DNA of 7,568 nt, taken from assembly GCA_018694455.1 (NCBI GenBank), contig JABHNP010000400.1, positions 1 through 7,568 of the forward strand. The letters are read 5' to 3'. The position numbers and the translations under genes were made by a program. This document shows, one piece after another, positions 1-7,564 of the stretch. Position 1 is the stretch's first letter, and each line of letters starts with the position of its first letter. The DNA is from Planctomycetaceae bacterium. Lineage in GTDB: Bacteria; Planctomycetota; Planctomycetia; Pirellulales; UBA1268. The notes beneath the pieces were generated by a model. That model saw only the letters and a program-made list of their open reading frames with translations. It had not been told where the DNA came from and ran no database searches.

Positions 1-102
1 CACTGCCTCGGGATTGTTGCAGAGAAAGAACTCATGGCGCCTGGTGCGCGTCCCGTCGAAATCGTTGATGGTGGTAAAGTCCGGCATGAACTGCTGGTCT
101 GA
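1..102 (+). CDS. C-terminal end of a probable DUF1501 family protein (partial, 5' end outside window)
   Basis: Frame 1 is open from the window edge to a TGA at 100-102 and gives 33 residues. The tail contains GARPVEIVDGGKVRHELLV, which resembles the usual end of planctomycete DUF1501 (sulfatase/alkaline-phosphatase-like) proteins: an LGI-type helix, then a Gly-Arg-Pro strand, a short acidic and glycine turn, and a final hydrophobic Glu-Leu-Leu. Third codon positions look mixed, as in the genes downstream. DUF1501 genes are commonly next to DUF1549/DUF1553 genes in planctomycetes, which supports the call. The stop lies 59 bases before the ATG of the next gene, so the two may be co-transcribed. 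The fragment is too short to prove the family. The opposite strand is also open here, but with a different codon bias. Confidence 0.55.
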   Translation, partial: HCLGIVAEKELMAPGARPVEIVDGGKVRHELLV

Positions 103-161
103 TCTGTAATCTCCATAACGTGAAAGCATGTGCCGCCACTGTTTAAGAAAGTGTTCGTGTG

Positions 162-2711
162 ATGAAAAAGAAGATGACTCTTCAATGGATCAACATGAGA
201 CTGTGTGGAGTAATTCTTGGCTGTAATGGGCTGCTTATAAGTTTCTGTTTTGCTGCGCCGACAGTAAATAAAGTTGTGCCGGCTGGTGCAATGCGGGGGA
301 GTGAGTGCGAAGTGCTCGTGATGGGTACAAATCTGCACGAACCACAGGCGCTCTTTTTTGAAGACGGGATTGTTCAGCAGACAAAGATTGAATCCGTGAA
401 CGATAAGCAATTTAAAGTTGTCCTGAAGGTTCCGGAAGATGCTCCTTTTGGTAATCACCGCTTTCGAGTCCGGACTAAAAAAGGCCTTTCGGTTCTTCGG
501 ACATTCCGAGTCGGACCTTTTCCACATCTGATGGAATCAGAGTCCGAGTCTTCTCAGAAGAAACCCCCTAACAATACGGCAGATGATGCGCAAGAGATTC
601 AGTTTTCAAAAGCAGGAGGTTTGACAGTCGCTGGAGTTGTGGAACGAGAAGACGTTGATTGGTACAAGGTTGTACTCGCGAAAGACGACCGGCTTTCGGT
701 GGCAGTTGATGGTGTTCGTCTCAACCACACGCCATTTGATCCTTACATTGATATTGTTGATACCAAAGGATTTGTCGTCGCAGCGAGCGATGATCATCCA
801 CTGATGGAGCAGGATGCACTCCTCGCTTTTACGGCTTCGGAGCCAGGAGAATTTTTTGTAAGAGTGCGGGAGAGTGCATACGGTGGAAGTTCTGCATGTA
901 GCTACCTGCTTCACGTTGGTCGCTTCCCAACACCCTCAGTGGCGCTTCCTCCGGGAGCAAATCCAGGATCTGAAGTGGTAGTCAAATGGCTTGGTGATCC
1001 ATCGGGTGGATTTGAGTCGAAAATAAATATTCCCAGTACCTTTCGTCGTGCTTCTTCAGAAGTGAGCCATATGCTGTCGGTGCACCCTCGCCGAGAAGGT
1101 GTCATTGCAGCAGAAGCTGTGCCACTGCGTGTCACAAATCTTCCTATTAGCAAGGAGACGAATGCAAACGACTCACCAAACGGGAATCCAAGTGTTCCTG
1201 CTCCGGCTGCCATATGGGGTCAATTCGAAAAAGATGGTGACGTAGACTGGATCAGAATTGAAGCACCAAAAGGATCAAAGTGGTCTGTAAAAGGCTGGGG
1301 AAGACGGCTTGGGTCACCAGTTGACATCATGCTGAATGCGTATCGAGATAACGAGAAGCATACGCGTATCACAGGCAACGATGATTCCTCTGGGCCAGAT
1401 AGTCTTATGAATGTGACGACGCCGGAGGAGGGTTCTTTTCTTATCCACATACGAGATCATCAAAAGCGTAGTGGAGAAATGTTTGTCTGGTGGCTTGAGG
1501 TCGAGCCAATAAAACCCTTTGTCAAACTTTCAGTTCCTCCGTCACGTACAAAATCACAAGACGACCTGTTCCCACAGGTTCCAAGAGGAAATCGTACGGC
1601 GGTACTCGTTAACGCATCTCGGAGCAATTGTAATACTGATCTCAATGTGCTTGCCGAAGGCTTGCCAGAAGGTGTTACGATTACGAGCCCAACATTTCAA
1701 AACGGTGCTCCGGGTGGCTTTGTAGTCTTTGAAGCAAATCAAGAAGCGCCGCTCGACGCGGCAATGGTGGCATATAAAGCCGTAGATGTTGCGACTCCAG
1801 ATAAGGTTCTTGGAAGGCTTGAGCAAGCAACAGAAATGATTCACGGTAATCCGAATCGTACGCCATGGCGATATAGCCATAGTATCAAAATGCCAGTTGC
1901 GGTTGTTCAGGAAATTCCTGTAACCCTTGAGTTGATACAGCCCTCGGTACCACTTGTGAAAAATGGCAAAGCGGAGCTTGTTGTCCGTGTACATAAAGCC
2001 GAAGGGTTTCACGGAAAGGTGCGGCTTTATTTCCCCTTCAAGCCGCCAGGGGTAGGTGCCGCATCTGGTGTTGATGTGCCAGCAGACAAGAATGAGGTCA
2101 TGTTTCCGATTAATGCCACGGGCAGTGCTCCAGTAAAAGATTGGCATGTTGTCGTGGCAGGCACAGTGACGTTCGAAGGAGAAGAGGCAAAGGGCCGTCC
2201 ATCCATACGAATTTCTTCTCAGCCGGTAAAATTGAGTGTGGCAGAACCATATGTTCAGGTTGCCCTCGACAAAGGAACGGCTGAACAGGGGCAGGACACA
2301 ACCTTCACAGGTACAGTCACGGTGCCGACTGCCTTTGAGGGTGAAGCAAAGGTTGTGCTATTAGGGTTGCCCGCCAAAACAAAGTCAGAGCCCCTTATGA
2401 TTACTTCAGGAAGTAAAGAAGTAGAATTTGCAGTCTCAGTTGAAGCCGATGCCCCTGCTGGCCGGCATGCAAATGTTGTCTGTGAAGTTCATGTTCCTCA
2501 AGGAGAGGATCAAATTATCCATCGTATGGCTGCAACTGAATTGAGAATAGACAAGCCACTGCCGGTAAAGTCTCAGGCGGCACCAAAGCCAAAGCCTGTA
2601 AAGCCAAAAACACAGGAGAAAAAACTTTCTCGTCGTGAGCAATTGAGAATTCAGGCACAGGCGGTGTCAAATTCTGAGCCTGCGAAAGAACTCGAAGGAG
2701 TTTCGCAGTGA
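162..2711 (+). CDS. Secreted PPC-domain protein with Ig/TIG-like regions
   Basis: An exported, probably non-enzymatic binding or scaffold protein. I start it at ATG 162 (849 residues); an in-frame GTG at 159 adds one residue, and a further ATG lies at 174. No strong Shine-Dalgarno sequence is visible; AAGAAAG at 145-151 is the best candidate. The N-terminus is basic (MKKK), followed by a hydrophobic stretch ending FCFA-APT, a plausible signal peptidase I site near residue 32 (numbering from the GTG). Residues about 34-118 look like an Ig/TIG-like sandwich. Two PPC-type modules follow, at about 137-254 and 333-450; each has a D-x-D-W core (DVDWYKV, DVDWIRI) and a strand-rich body with an aspartate turn (ASDD, GNDD). 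About 451-796 is strand-rich and probably two or three more Ig-like domains. The last 50 residues are a Lys/Pro-rich, then charged, tail (KPKPVKPK). There is no catalytic motif. The stop overlaps the next start by 4 nt, so it is very likely co-translated with the DUF1549/DUF1553 gene. Domain boundaries are by eye. Confidence 0.88.
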   Translation: MKKKMTLQWINMRLCGVILGCNGLLISFCFAAPTVNKVVPAGAMRGSECEVLVMGTNLHEPQALFFEDGIVQQTKIESVNDKQFKVVLKVPEDAPFGNHRFRVRTKKGLSVLRTFRVGPFPHLMESESESSQKKPPNNTADDAQEIQFSKAGGLTVAGVVEREDVDWYKVVLAKDDRLSVAVDGVRLNHTPFDPYIDIVDTKGFVVAASDDHPLMEQDALLAFTASEPGEFFVRVRESAYGGSSACSYLLHVGRFPTPSVALPPGANPGSEVVVKWLGDPSGGFESKINIPSTFRRASSEVSHMLSVHPRREGVIAAEAVPLRVTNLPISKETNANDSPNGNPSVPAPAAIWGQFEKDGDVDWIRIEAPKGSKWSVKGWGRRLGSPVDIMLNAYRDNEKHTRITGNDDSSGPDSLMNVTTPEEGSFLIHIRDHQKRSGEMFVWWLEVEPIKPFVKLSVPPSRTKSQDDLFPQVPRGNRTAVLVNASRSNCNTDLNVLAEGLPEGVTITSPTFQNGAPGGFVVFEANQEAPLDAAMVAYKAVDVATPDKVLGRLEQATEMIHGNPNRTPWRYSHSIKMPVAVVQEIPVTLELIQPSVPLVKNGKAELVVRVHKAEGFHGKVRLYFPFKPPGVGAASGVDVPADKNEVMFPINATGSAPVKDWHVVVAGTVTFEGEEAKGRPSIRISSQPVKLSVAEPYVQVALDKGTAEQGQDTTFTGTVTVPTAFEGEAKVVLLGLPAKTKSEPLMITSGSKEVEFAVSVEADAPAGRHANVVCEVHVPQGEDQIIHRMAATELRIDKPLPVKSQAAPKPKPVKPKTQEKKLSRREQLRIQAQAVSNSEPAKELEGVSQ
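2695..2700 (+). promoter_or_regulatory. Shine-Dalgarno sequence for the DUF1549/DUF1553 gene
   Basis: AAGGAG lies inside the last codons of the PPC gene, 7 nt before GTG 2708. This spacing decides the start. The GTG overlaps the TGA stop of the preceding gene (GTGA, 2708-2711), an arrangement typical of translational coupling. The alternative in-frame ATG codons at 2738 and 2750 have no comparable site. Confidence 0.7.
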
Positions 2712-5209
2712 GTGACAGCGTTTTATGTCAATGCTTGATGAGTCGGCGAATGTTCTCAAAGTACATTTTGCCTATTCTTTTGATGATCGTCACAGGTCCT
2801 GTGCTGGCTCAGGAAAAATTGGTTGAGAAAATCGAAGTTTTTCCTCCATCGGTGCAACTCGACTCGTCACGAGATTTTCAGTCAATAGTCGTCCAGGCAA
2901 CACGCAATGATGGCGTTACTGAAGATGTTACGATTCCTGCCGGAATGGCTTTTAAGCACTCAGAATTCGCAGGTCTTGAAAGAGTTGAAAGTGATGCGGG
3001 CACTTCAGTTCGACTCTTACCGAAGCTAGACGGCGACACTGTATTGGTAGTCTCGTATGGTGGGCAGCAGGTTGAACTTCCGGTTCGTGTTCGTTCAGCA
3101 GCAACGGAACCTCCACTTTCCTTCCGCATGGATGTCATGCCTGTATTTGCCCGAGCTGGATGCAATATGGGAAGCTGCCATGGGGCTGCTCGTGGAAAAG
3201 ATGGGTTTCGACTTTCGTTGTTCGGTTTTGACCCGGCTGGTGATTACCATCGGTTGACTCGAGAAATGCCAGGTCGACGTATTAATCTGGCGAATCCTGC
3301 CGGTAGCCTCCTTGTAAAAAAAGCAGTGGGTGAGGTTCCTCACACTGGAGGCAAGCGTTTTGAGAAAGATAGTGAGCTTGCAGACCGCCTTATTCGATGG
3401 ATTACAGCAGGAGCCAAGGATGATCTGAAAGCTGGTAAAGAGATACCGAAATTACTTGCAGTTGATCTGTATCCACCGACAAGCCTGCTTGAAGGTGACC
3501 ACGCAACTCAGCAGTTAGTAGCAGTGGCCCGATTTTCAGACGGTACTGACAGAGATGTAACAGATCTTGTCTGGTACGGATCAAACAACGACTCGTCGGT
3601 TGCGATTAATGCGTCAGGAAATGCCGCGAGTGGGCAGCGAGGTGAGTCGTTTGTTATGGCCCGATACGACACCATAACGGTCGGAGTACCCATAGTAGTT
3701 ATTCCAGAAAAAATTACGTTCTCATTTCCTGAAACAGAAGGCAACACATGGGTCGATGACTTGGTTGATAACAAGTTGAAGAGTCTTCGTATTGCACCTT
3801 CAGAAGTGTGTAACGATGAAACGTTTTTGCGTCGAGTAACTATCGATCTAATTGGGCTTCTTCCAACCAACGAAGAAAGAGACACGTTTCTCGCCGATCA
3901 AGCTCCAGATAAAAGATCAAAGTACGTTGAGCAATTGCTCAACCGAAAAGAGTTTGTTGACCTTTGGGTCATGAAATGGGCAGAAATTCTGCAAATTCGT
4001 TCCATCAACAATATTGTGGACAAGAAGGGTGCATTGCTTTACCACCAATGGCTTGACCGTCGTATTGCTTCAAATCAGCCCATTGATGACATGGTGCGAG
4101 ATCTGATATCAGCTTCTGGTGGTACCTTTGAAAATCCACCTACTAATTATTATCAAGCTGAACGGGACACTCTGAAGCTGACAGAAAATGTTGCACAAGC
4201 CTTTTTGGGAATGCGGATTCAGTGCGCTCAGTGTCACAATCACCCATTCGATCGATGGACAATGGATGACTATTACGGATTTGCTGCCTTCTTTGCGCAG
4301 ATAGGACGAAAAAAGGCGGAGGATCCACGGGAGTTCATTATCTACAACTCTGCTGGCGGTGGGATGAAGCACCCTGTGTCTGGTCAGACGGTTGCACCAA
4401 AATTCTTGGGTGGAGAGGGAGCAAAAGTTGTCGGGCAGGATCGACGTGAAGTTGTCGCAGAGTGGATTACATCACCAGAAAACCCATTTTTTTCAAAACG
4501 GGTTGCGAATCTTGTGTGGACGCATTTCCTTGGTAGAGGGATCGTTCATGAGCCAGATGATTTTCGTGTCAGTAACCCACCGGTGAATGGGCCATTGCTT
4601 GATGCTCTGGCAAACCGTCTTGTTGAGTCAAAGTGGGATTTCAGAACGCTGGTCAGGGAGATAGTCAACTCAAAGACCTATCAGCGAGAGTGTGACACGA
4701 ATGAGACAAATCTTCTGGATAACTCGAACTTTTCACATTCGGCAGTTCGTCGGATACGGGCTGAAGTGCTCCTTGATATTCTAGCTCAGGTCACGGAGAC
4801 TAAAAACAAATTCCCTGGTCTGCCAGAAGGTGCGAGAGCTGTTCAAGTGGCTGATGGTCGCACATCAACATACTTTCTTACAACGTTTGGCAGAGCAACT
4901 CGAGAAAATGTTTGTTCTTGTGCAGTAAGTATGGATCCGAGCTTGTCGCAAGCGCTCCATTTACTGAACGGTGAGGTTGGTAATAAGCGAATTCAGCAGG
5001 GTGGTGTTATAAGTCGTTGGGTTGAAGAAGAACGACCTGACACCGAAATTATCGATAAACTCTTTGTTCGGTGTTACGGAAGGCTTCCACAAGAAAAGGA
5101 ACGCATAGAAACACTCGCGACGCTGCAAGGCGGCACTAAGCACCAGCAAGCCCTTGAAGATATTTTCTGGGCACTACTCAATTCACCTGAATTCATATTC
5201 AACCATTAG
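2708..5209 (+). CDS. DUF1549/DUF1553 protein with PSCyt-type cytochrome domains and Ig-like domains
   Basis: An 833-residue exported member of the large planctomycete PSCyt2-PSD1 family; its reaction is not established. The GTG start gives an N-terminal extension, then a signal peptide with a hydrophobic core and a likely cut after VLA at residue 34. In order: an Ig/BIG2-like region (about 38-131); a PSCyt1-like domain (about 135-240) with heme-type motif CNMGSCH at 152-158 and a possible second ligand His212 in PHTGG; a second BIG2-like region (about 246-334, ARFSDGTDRDVT); DUF1549/PSCyt2 (about 346-555) with CAQCHNHPFDRW, a CXXCH at 506-510; and DUF1553/PSD1 (about 570-830), with AEWITSPENPFF, RVANLVWTHFLGRG, a CSC pair at 736-738, the PSLSQALHLLNG stretch, and the family's usual end ALLNSPEFIF. 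Length and order are normal for the family and nothing is broken. CXXCH is the standard covalent heme c site; the CX4CH variant is less usual. Cytochrome c maturation in the periplasm is expected. It probably works with the PPC protein upstream. Confidence 0.95.
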   Translation: MSDSVLCQCLMSRRMFSKYILPILLMIVTGPVLAQEKLVEKIEVFPPSVQLDSSRDFQSIVVQATRNDGVTEDVTIPAGMAFKHSEFAGLERVESDAGTSVRLLPKLDGDTVLVVSYGGQQVELPVRVRSAATEPPLSFRMDVMPVFARAGCNMGSCHGAARGKDGFRLSLFGFDPAGDYHRLTREMPGRRINLANPAGSLLVKKAVGEVPHTGGKRFEKDSELADRLIRWITAGAKDDLKAGKEIPKLLAVDLYPPTSLLEGDHATQQLVAVARFSDGTDRDVTDLVWYGSNNDSSVAINASGNAASGQRGESFVMARYDTITVGVPIVVIPEKITFSFPETEGNTWVDDLVDNKLKSLRIAPSEVCNDETFLRRVTIDLIGLLPTNEERDTFLADQAPDKRSKYVEQLLNRKEFVDLWVMKWAEILQIRSINNIVDKKGALLYHQWLDRRIASNQPIDDMVRDLISASGGTFENPPTNYYQAERDTLKLTENVAQAFLGMRIQCAQCHNHPFDRWTMDDYYGFAAFFAQIGRKKAEDPREFIIYNSAGGGMKHPVSGQTVAPKFLGGEGAKVVGQDRREVVAEWITSPENPFFSKRVANLVWTHFLGRGIVHEPDDFRVSNPPVNGPLLDALANRLVESKWDFRTLVREIVNSKTYQRECDTNETNLLDNSNFSHSAVRRIRAEVLLDILAQVTETKNKFPGLPEGARAVQVADGRTSTYFLTTFGRATRENVCSCAVSMDPSLSQALHLLNGEVGNKRIQQGGVISRWVEEERPDTEIIDKLFVRCYGRLPQEKERIETLATLQGGTKHQQALEDIFWALLNSPEFIFNH

Positions 5210-5241
5210 TTTAAATCGATCGAGAGTTTAAATCGTTCGAG
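5208..5241 (+). repeat. Tandem direct repeat, 2 x 17 bp, across the stop codon
   Basis: AGTTTAAATCGATCGAG (5208-5224) is followed immediately by AGTTTAAATCGTTCGAG (5225-5241), with one mismatch at the twelfth base. The first copy includes the last two bases of the TAG stop at 5207-5209. Each unit contains the palindrome TTTAAA, and the first also has overlapping ATCGAT, CGATCG and TCGATCGA palindromes. The two TTTAAA cores could pair only as a weak A/T stem without a T-tract, so this does not look like a terminator. It could be a binding site for a regulator of the downstream cytochrome gene, or simply a recent small duplication. The rest of the gap, 5242-5292, shows no convincing promoter or Shine-Dalgarno sequence; an AT-rich ATATAGGATACA at 5254-5265 is the only -10-like stretch. 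Confidence 0.75.
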
Positions 5242-5292
5242 TCTTCGCCATGAATATAGGATACAAGAAACTTTGGTAGAGACAGTAAAGCA

Positions 5293-7359
5293 ATGATAAG
5301 AATTACACCACAGAAGCCATCCAGAACGGTAACGCTGCAGAGCGGTATCACGTTGCTGTGTACGCTGTCATTTTTTTCAACAGTGGTGACTGCGACTGAA
5401 AAGCCACCAACATATGAAGATCATGTGCTGCCAGTTTTCCGAGAGAAGTGCTGTAGTTGCCACAATGCGGATAGAAAAGCTGGTGGGCTCGATCTAACGA
5501 GTTATCAGCAAATGATGGCTGGTGGTAATTCAGGCGATGTTGTAGCTGGTGGTGATCCTGATGGCTCCTACCTTTGGCAGGTTGTGAGTCACGAATCAGA
5601 GCCAACAATGCCACCTGACGCCGATCGCATTCCGGACGTTATGTTGAATGTTGTTAAGGAATGGATATTGGGCGGAATTATTGAACGCGACGGTGCGAAA
5701 CCGGTTGCTCAGAAAGCAGGTTCTTCACTTGCTCTTGATTCAGGTGCGTTGGTGAAACCGAGTGGCCCACCCGTAATGCCACCTCGACTGTCTCTGGAAC
5801 CAGAATTTTCTGGACTCCGACCAACAACGATTCGTGCACTCGATGCATCTCCTCACGGAGATTTAGTGGCGGTCGGAAGTAGTAAGCAGGTTTTATTATT
5901 TCAGCCGAAAACATGTGAATGTATTGGTGTTCTACCGTTCCCCGAAGGTGAATGTACGAACATTCGATTCTCTCGGAGTGCAAAACTCCTTCTTGCGGGT
6001 GGTGGTGTTGCAGCAAAAAGTGGTTGCGTGGTGATCTGGGATGTTGCGAGTGCTCAGCGAGTTATGGAGCTGGGAGAGGAGTACGACGAGGTGTTGGCTG
6101 CCGATATTTCTGCTGACCAACGTCTTGTCGCTCTGGGTGGAGCAGCAAAAGTGGTGCGTCTTCTCCAGACAGTAGATGGGTCTGTTGAAAGTGAGATCAC
6201 AAAGCATACGGATTGGATAACAAGTGTGGCCTTTTCACCAGACAGTGTGTTACTTGCTACAGGCGATCGGGCAGGCAATTTGTTTTTGTGGGAATCATTC
6301 GGTGCTCGCCATTGGGGAGATCTAAAAGGTCAAAAAGCCGGTGTCACAGCAATCGATTGGCGAGCAGATGGTGTTGTTCTGGCAACAGCATCCGAGGATG
6401 GCACAATTCATCTTTGGGAAGCTGACACTGCTAAGAAAATAAAATCATGGTCAGCTCATGGTGGAGGAGCAACAGACGTACGATGGTTGAGTGATGGGCG
6501 CCTTGTCTCAACCGGTCGGGATCACAAAGTGAAAGTGTGGAAGTCTGACGGCAGCCTTGAAAGTGAACTTGGCACACTCTCGGATATTGGTACAAAAGTA
6601 GCAATTACATCTGGAAAACCGCTTGCCATTGCGGGTGACTGGTCAGGACAGATTTCTGTCTACGACGTTACGAAGCCTTCAAAGGTAGGCGGAATCAATT
6701 CCAACCCGATGCCACTTTCCAGGCAAGTAAATCTTGCCGAGAAGGCGACTGCGGAAGCGGAAAAAGCTGCTGAAGATATTCGGTTAGCAAAAGTCAAGGC
6801 AGCCAAAATTGAAGCAAATTTTGTAAGTCAGCTTTCGGCAGCAAACAAAAGTCTTGGTGTTGCCGGGTCTGAACAGAAGAGTAAAAATGTAGAACTTGAA
6901 GCAACGGCTGTCCGAGTCAAAGCAGCAGAGGATCGTCTAGGCGTAACAAAAATTAAGGCAAAGAAAGCCCAGGAAATAGTCAGGTCTCTCGAGGAGATAA
7001 AAGAACAGGCGAGTGGAAATCCTGAAAAAGAAGTCGCCAATGAGATCTTTACAGCAGCAAACAAAACCTTAGTCGAAACAAATGCGTCTGTCGGACTTGC
7101 GGAGCAGGGTCTTCAGGAATCACAGGCAGAATATGCGGCTGTACTGAAAGAAAAGGAGTCGGTAGTAAAAAATCTTGCCGATCTGACCTCTCGAGCCAGC
7201 CAACTGAATGAGCAAGTTGAAAAGGCAGTTGCTAATCGAAAATCTATCGATGAGAAACTTATGGCCGCTGTAAAAAAATATCAATCCTCTCATGAAAAGC
7301 TTAAAAAATGGCAGGATGAACTTGTGTTTTCTCAGGCTGCCACTTCTAAGTCTGAGTGA
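5293..7359 (+). CDS. PSCyt1 c-type cytochrome fused to a WD40 beta-propeller and C-terminal coiled coil
   Basis: A 688-residue exported heme protein. The N-terminus is basic, followed by a hydrophobic segment (about 17-34) ending VVTA-TEK, a likely signal peptide; an uncleaved membrane anchor is possible. Residues about 38-130 form a PSCyt1 domain: the CCSCH heme site (C53, C56, H57), the KAGGLDLTSY stretch, and TMPP with Met106 as probable distal ligand, ending in a KEWILGG helix. A linker of about 45 residues leads to a WD40 region (about 178-468) in which I count seven blades; the clearest end in VVIWD, LFLWE, IHLWE, VKVWK and ISVYD. Seven blades would close a propeller, a protein-binding platform. 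Residues about 478-672 are rich in Ala, Lys and Glu with few prolines, a long coiled coil possibly broken near GNPEKE (575). Start ATG 5293 lacks a strong Shine-Dalgarno sequence but fits the signal peptide. It lies 83 bp after the DUF1553 gene on the same strand, in the same operon or with its own promoter. Known domains, unknown physiological role. Confidence 0.93.
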   Translation: MIRITPQKPSRTVTLQSGITLLCTLSFFSTVVTATEKPPTYEDHVLPVFREKCCSCHNADRKAGGLDLTSYQQMMAGGNSGDVVAGGDPDGSYLWQVVSHESEPTMPPDADRIPDVMLNVVKEWILGGIIERDGAKPVAQKAGSSLALDSGALVKPSGPPVMPPRLSLEPEFSGLRPTTIRALDASPHGDLVAVGSSKQVLLFQPKTCECIGVLPFPEGECTNIRFSRSAKLLLAGGGVAAKSGCVVIWDVASAQRVMELGEEYDEVLAADISADQRLVALGGAAKVVRLLQTVDGSVESEITKHTDWITSVAFSPDSVLLATGDRAGNLFLWESFGARHWGDLKGQKAGVTAIDWRADGVVLATASEDGTIHLWEADTAKKIKSWSAHGGGATDVRWLSDGRLVSTGRDHKVKVWKSDGSLESELGTLSDIGTKVAITSGKPLAIAGDWSGQISVYDVTKPSKVGGINSNPMPLSRQVNLAEKATAEAEKAAEDIRLAKVKAAKIEANFVSQLSAANKSLGVAGSEQKSKNVELEATAVRVKAAEDRLGVTKIKAKKAQEIVRSLEEIKEQASGNPEKEVANEIFTAANKTLVETNASVGLAEQGLQESQAEYAAVLKEKESVVKNLADLTSRASQLNEQVEKAVANRKSIDEKLMAAVKKYQSSHEKLKKWQDELVFSQAATSKSE

Positions 7360-7564
7360 GGAAATACTACTCGCCTGCCTACAAGTCTTCTTGGAAGTGC
7401 AGAATCTTTTTGTGTGAATGTCTATTCTTAGGGCTCAAAGATAGTTTTGCTATGCATTACAGTCGGCACGCATGTTTCCAAAGTGCCCTATCAGTCAATT
7501 GCCGTAGAAGGTTTCTGGTTGTTTGGAAGAGCGCCTTGCAGAATACCTCCAATCGGAGATCTCA
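7360..7564. other. Region between genes, no confident gene
   Basis: About 205 bases after the cytochrome-WD40 stop. One frame is open from a GTG overlapping that stop (7356) to a TGA at 7566-7568, giving 70 residues rich in Cys, Arg, Ser and Trp. It has no Shine-Dalgarno sequence and no family resemblance, so I do not call it a gene. Short inverted matches near 7382-7397 (CAAG/CTTG, CTTC/GAAG) are too small for a credible terminator, although a T-run lies at 7406-7411. No tRNA-like or other RNA structure was recognised. Confidence 0.5.

Noticed and set aside
1..180. A minus-strand open frame running from about 180 to the window edge, with an internal ATG at 129-127
   Set aside because: It reads like a plausible protein, but its third codon positions are far more G/C-rich than those of the neighbouring genes, as expected for a frame opposite a real gene. 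The + frame ends in a DUF1501-like tail and fits the gene context. A protein search of both translations would settle it.
1554..2147. A 197-codon minus-strand open frame inside the PPC gene
   Set aside because: It lies wholly opposite a well-supported gene, is rich in Trp, Arg, Cys and His in the pattern of antisense translation, and shows no recognisable domain.
5208..5241. A rho-independent terminator after the DUF1549/DUF1553 gene
   Set aside because: The repeats are direct rather than inverted; the only possible stem is six A/T pairs, and no T-tract follows.
5250..5292. A sigma-70-type promoter before the cytochrome-WD40 gene
   Set aside because: There is a -10-like ATATAGGAT, but no recognisable -35 box at 16-18 bp from it, so the call would be guesswork.
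7375..7411. A terminator after the cytochrome-WD40 gene
   Set aside because: The inverted matches are only 4 bp with tiny loops, and the T-run is about ten bases away from them.
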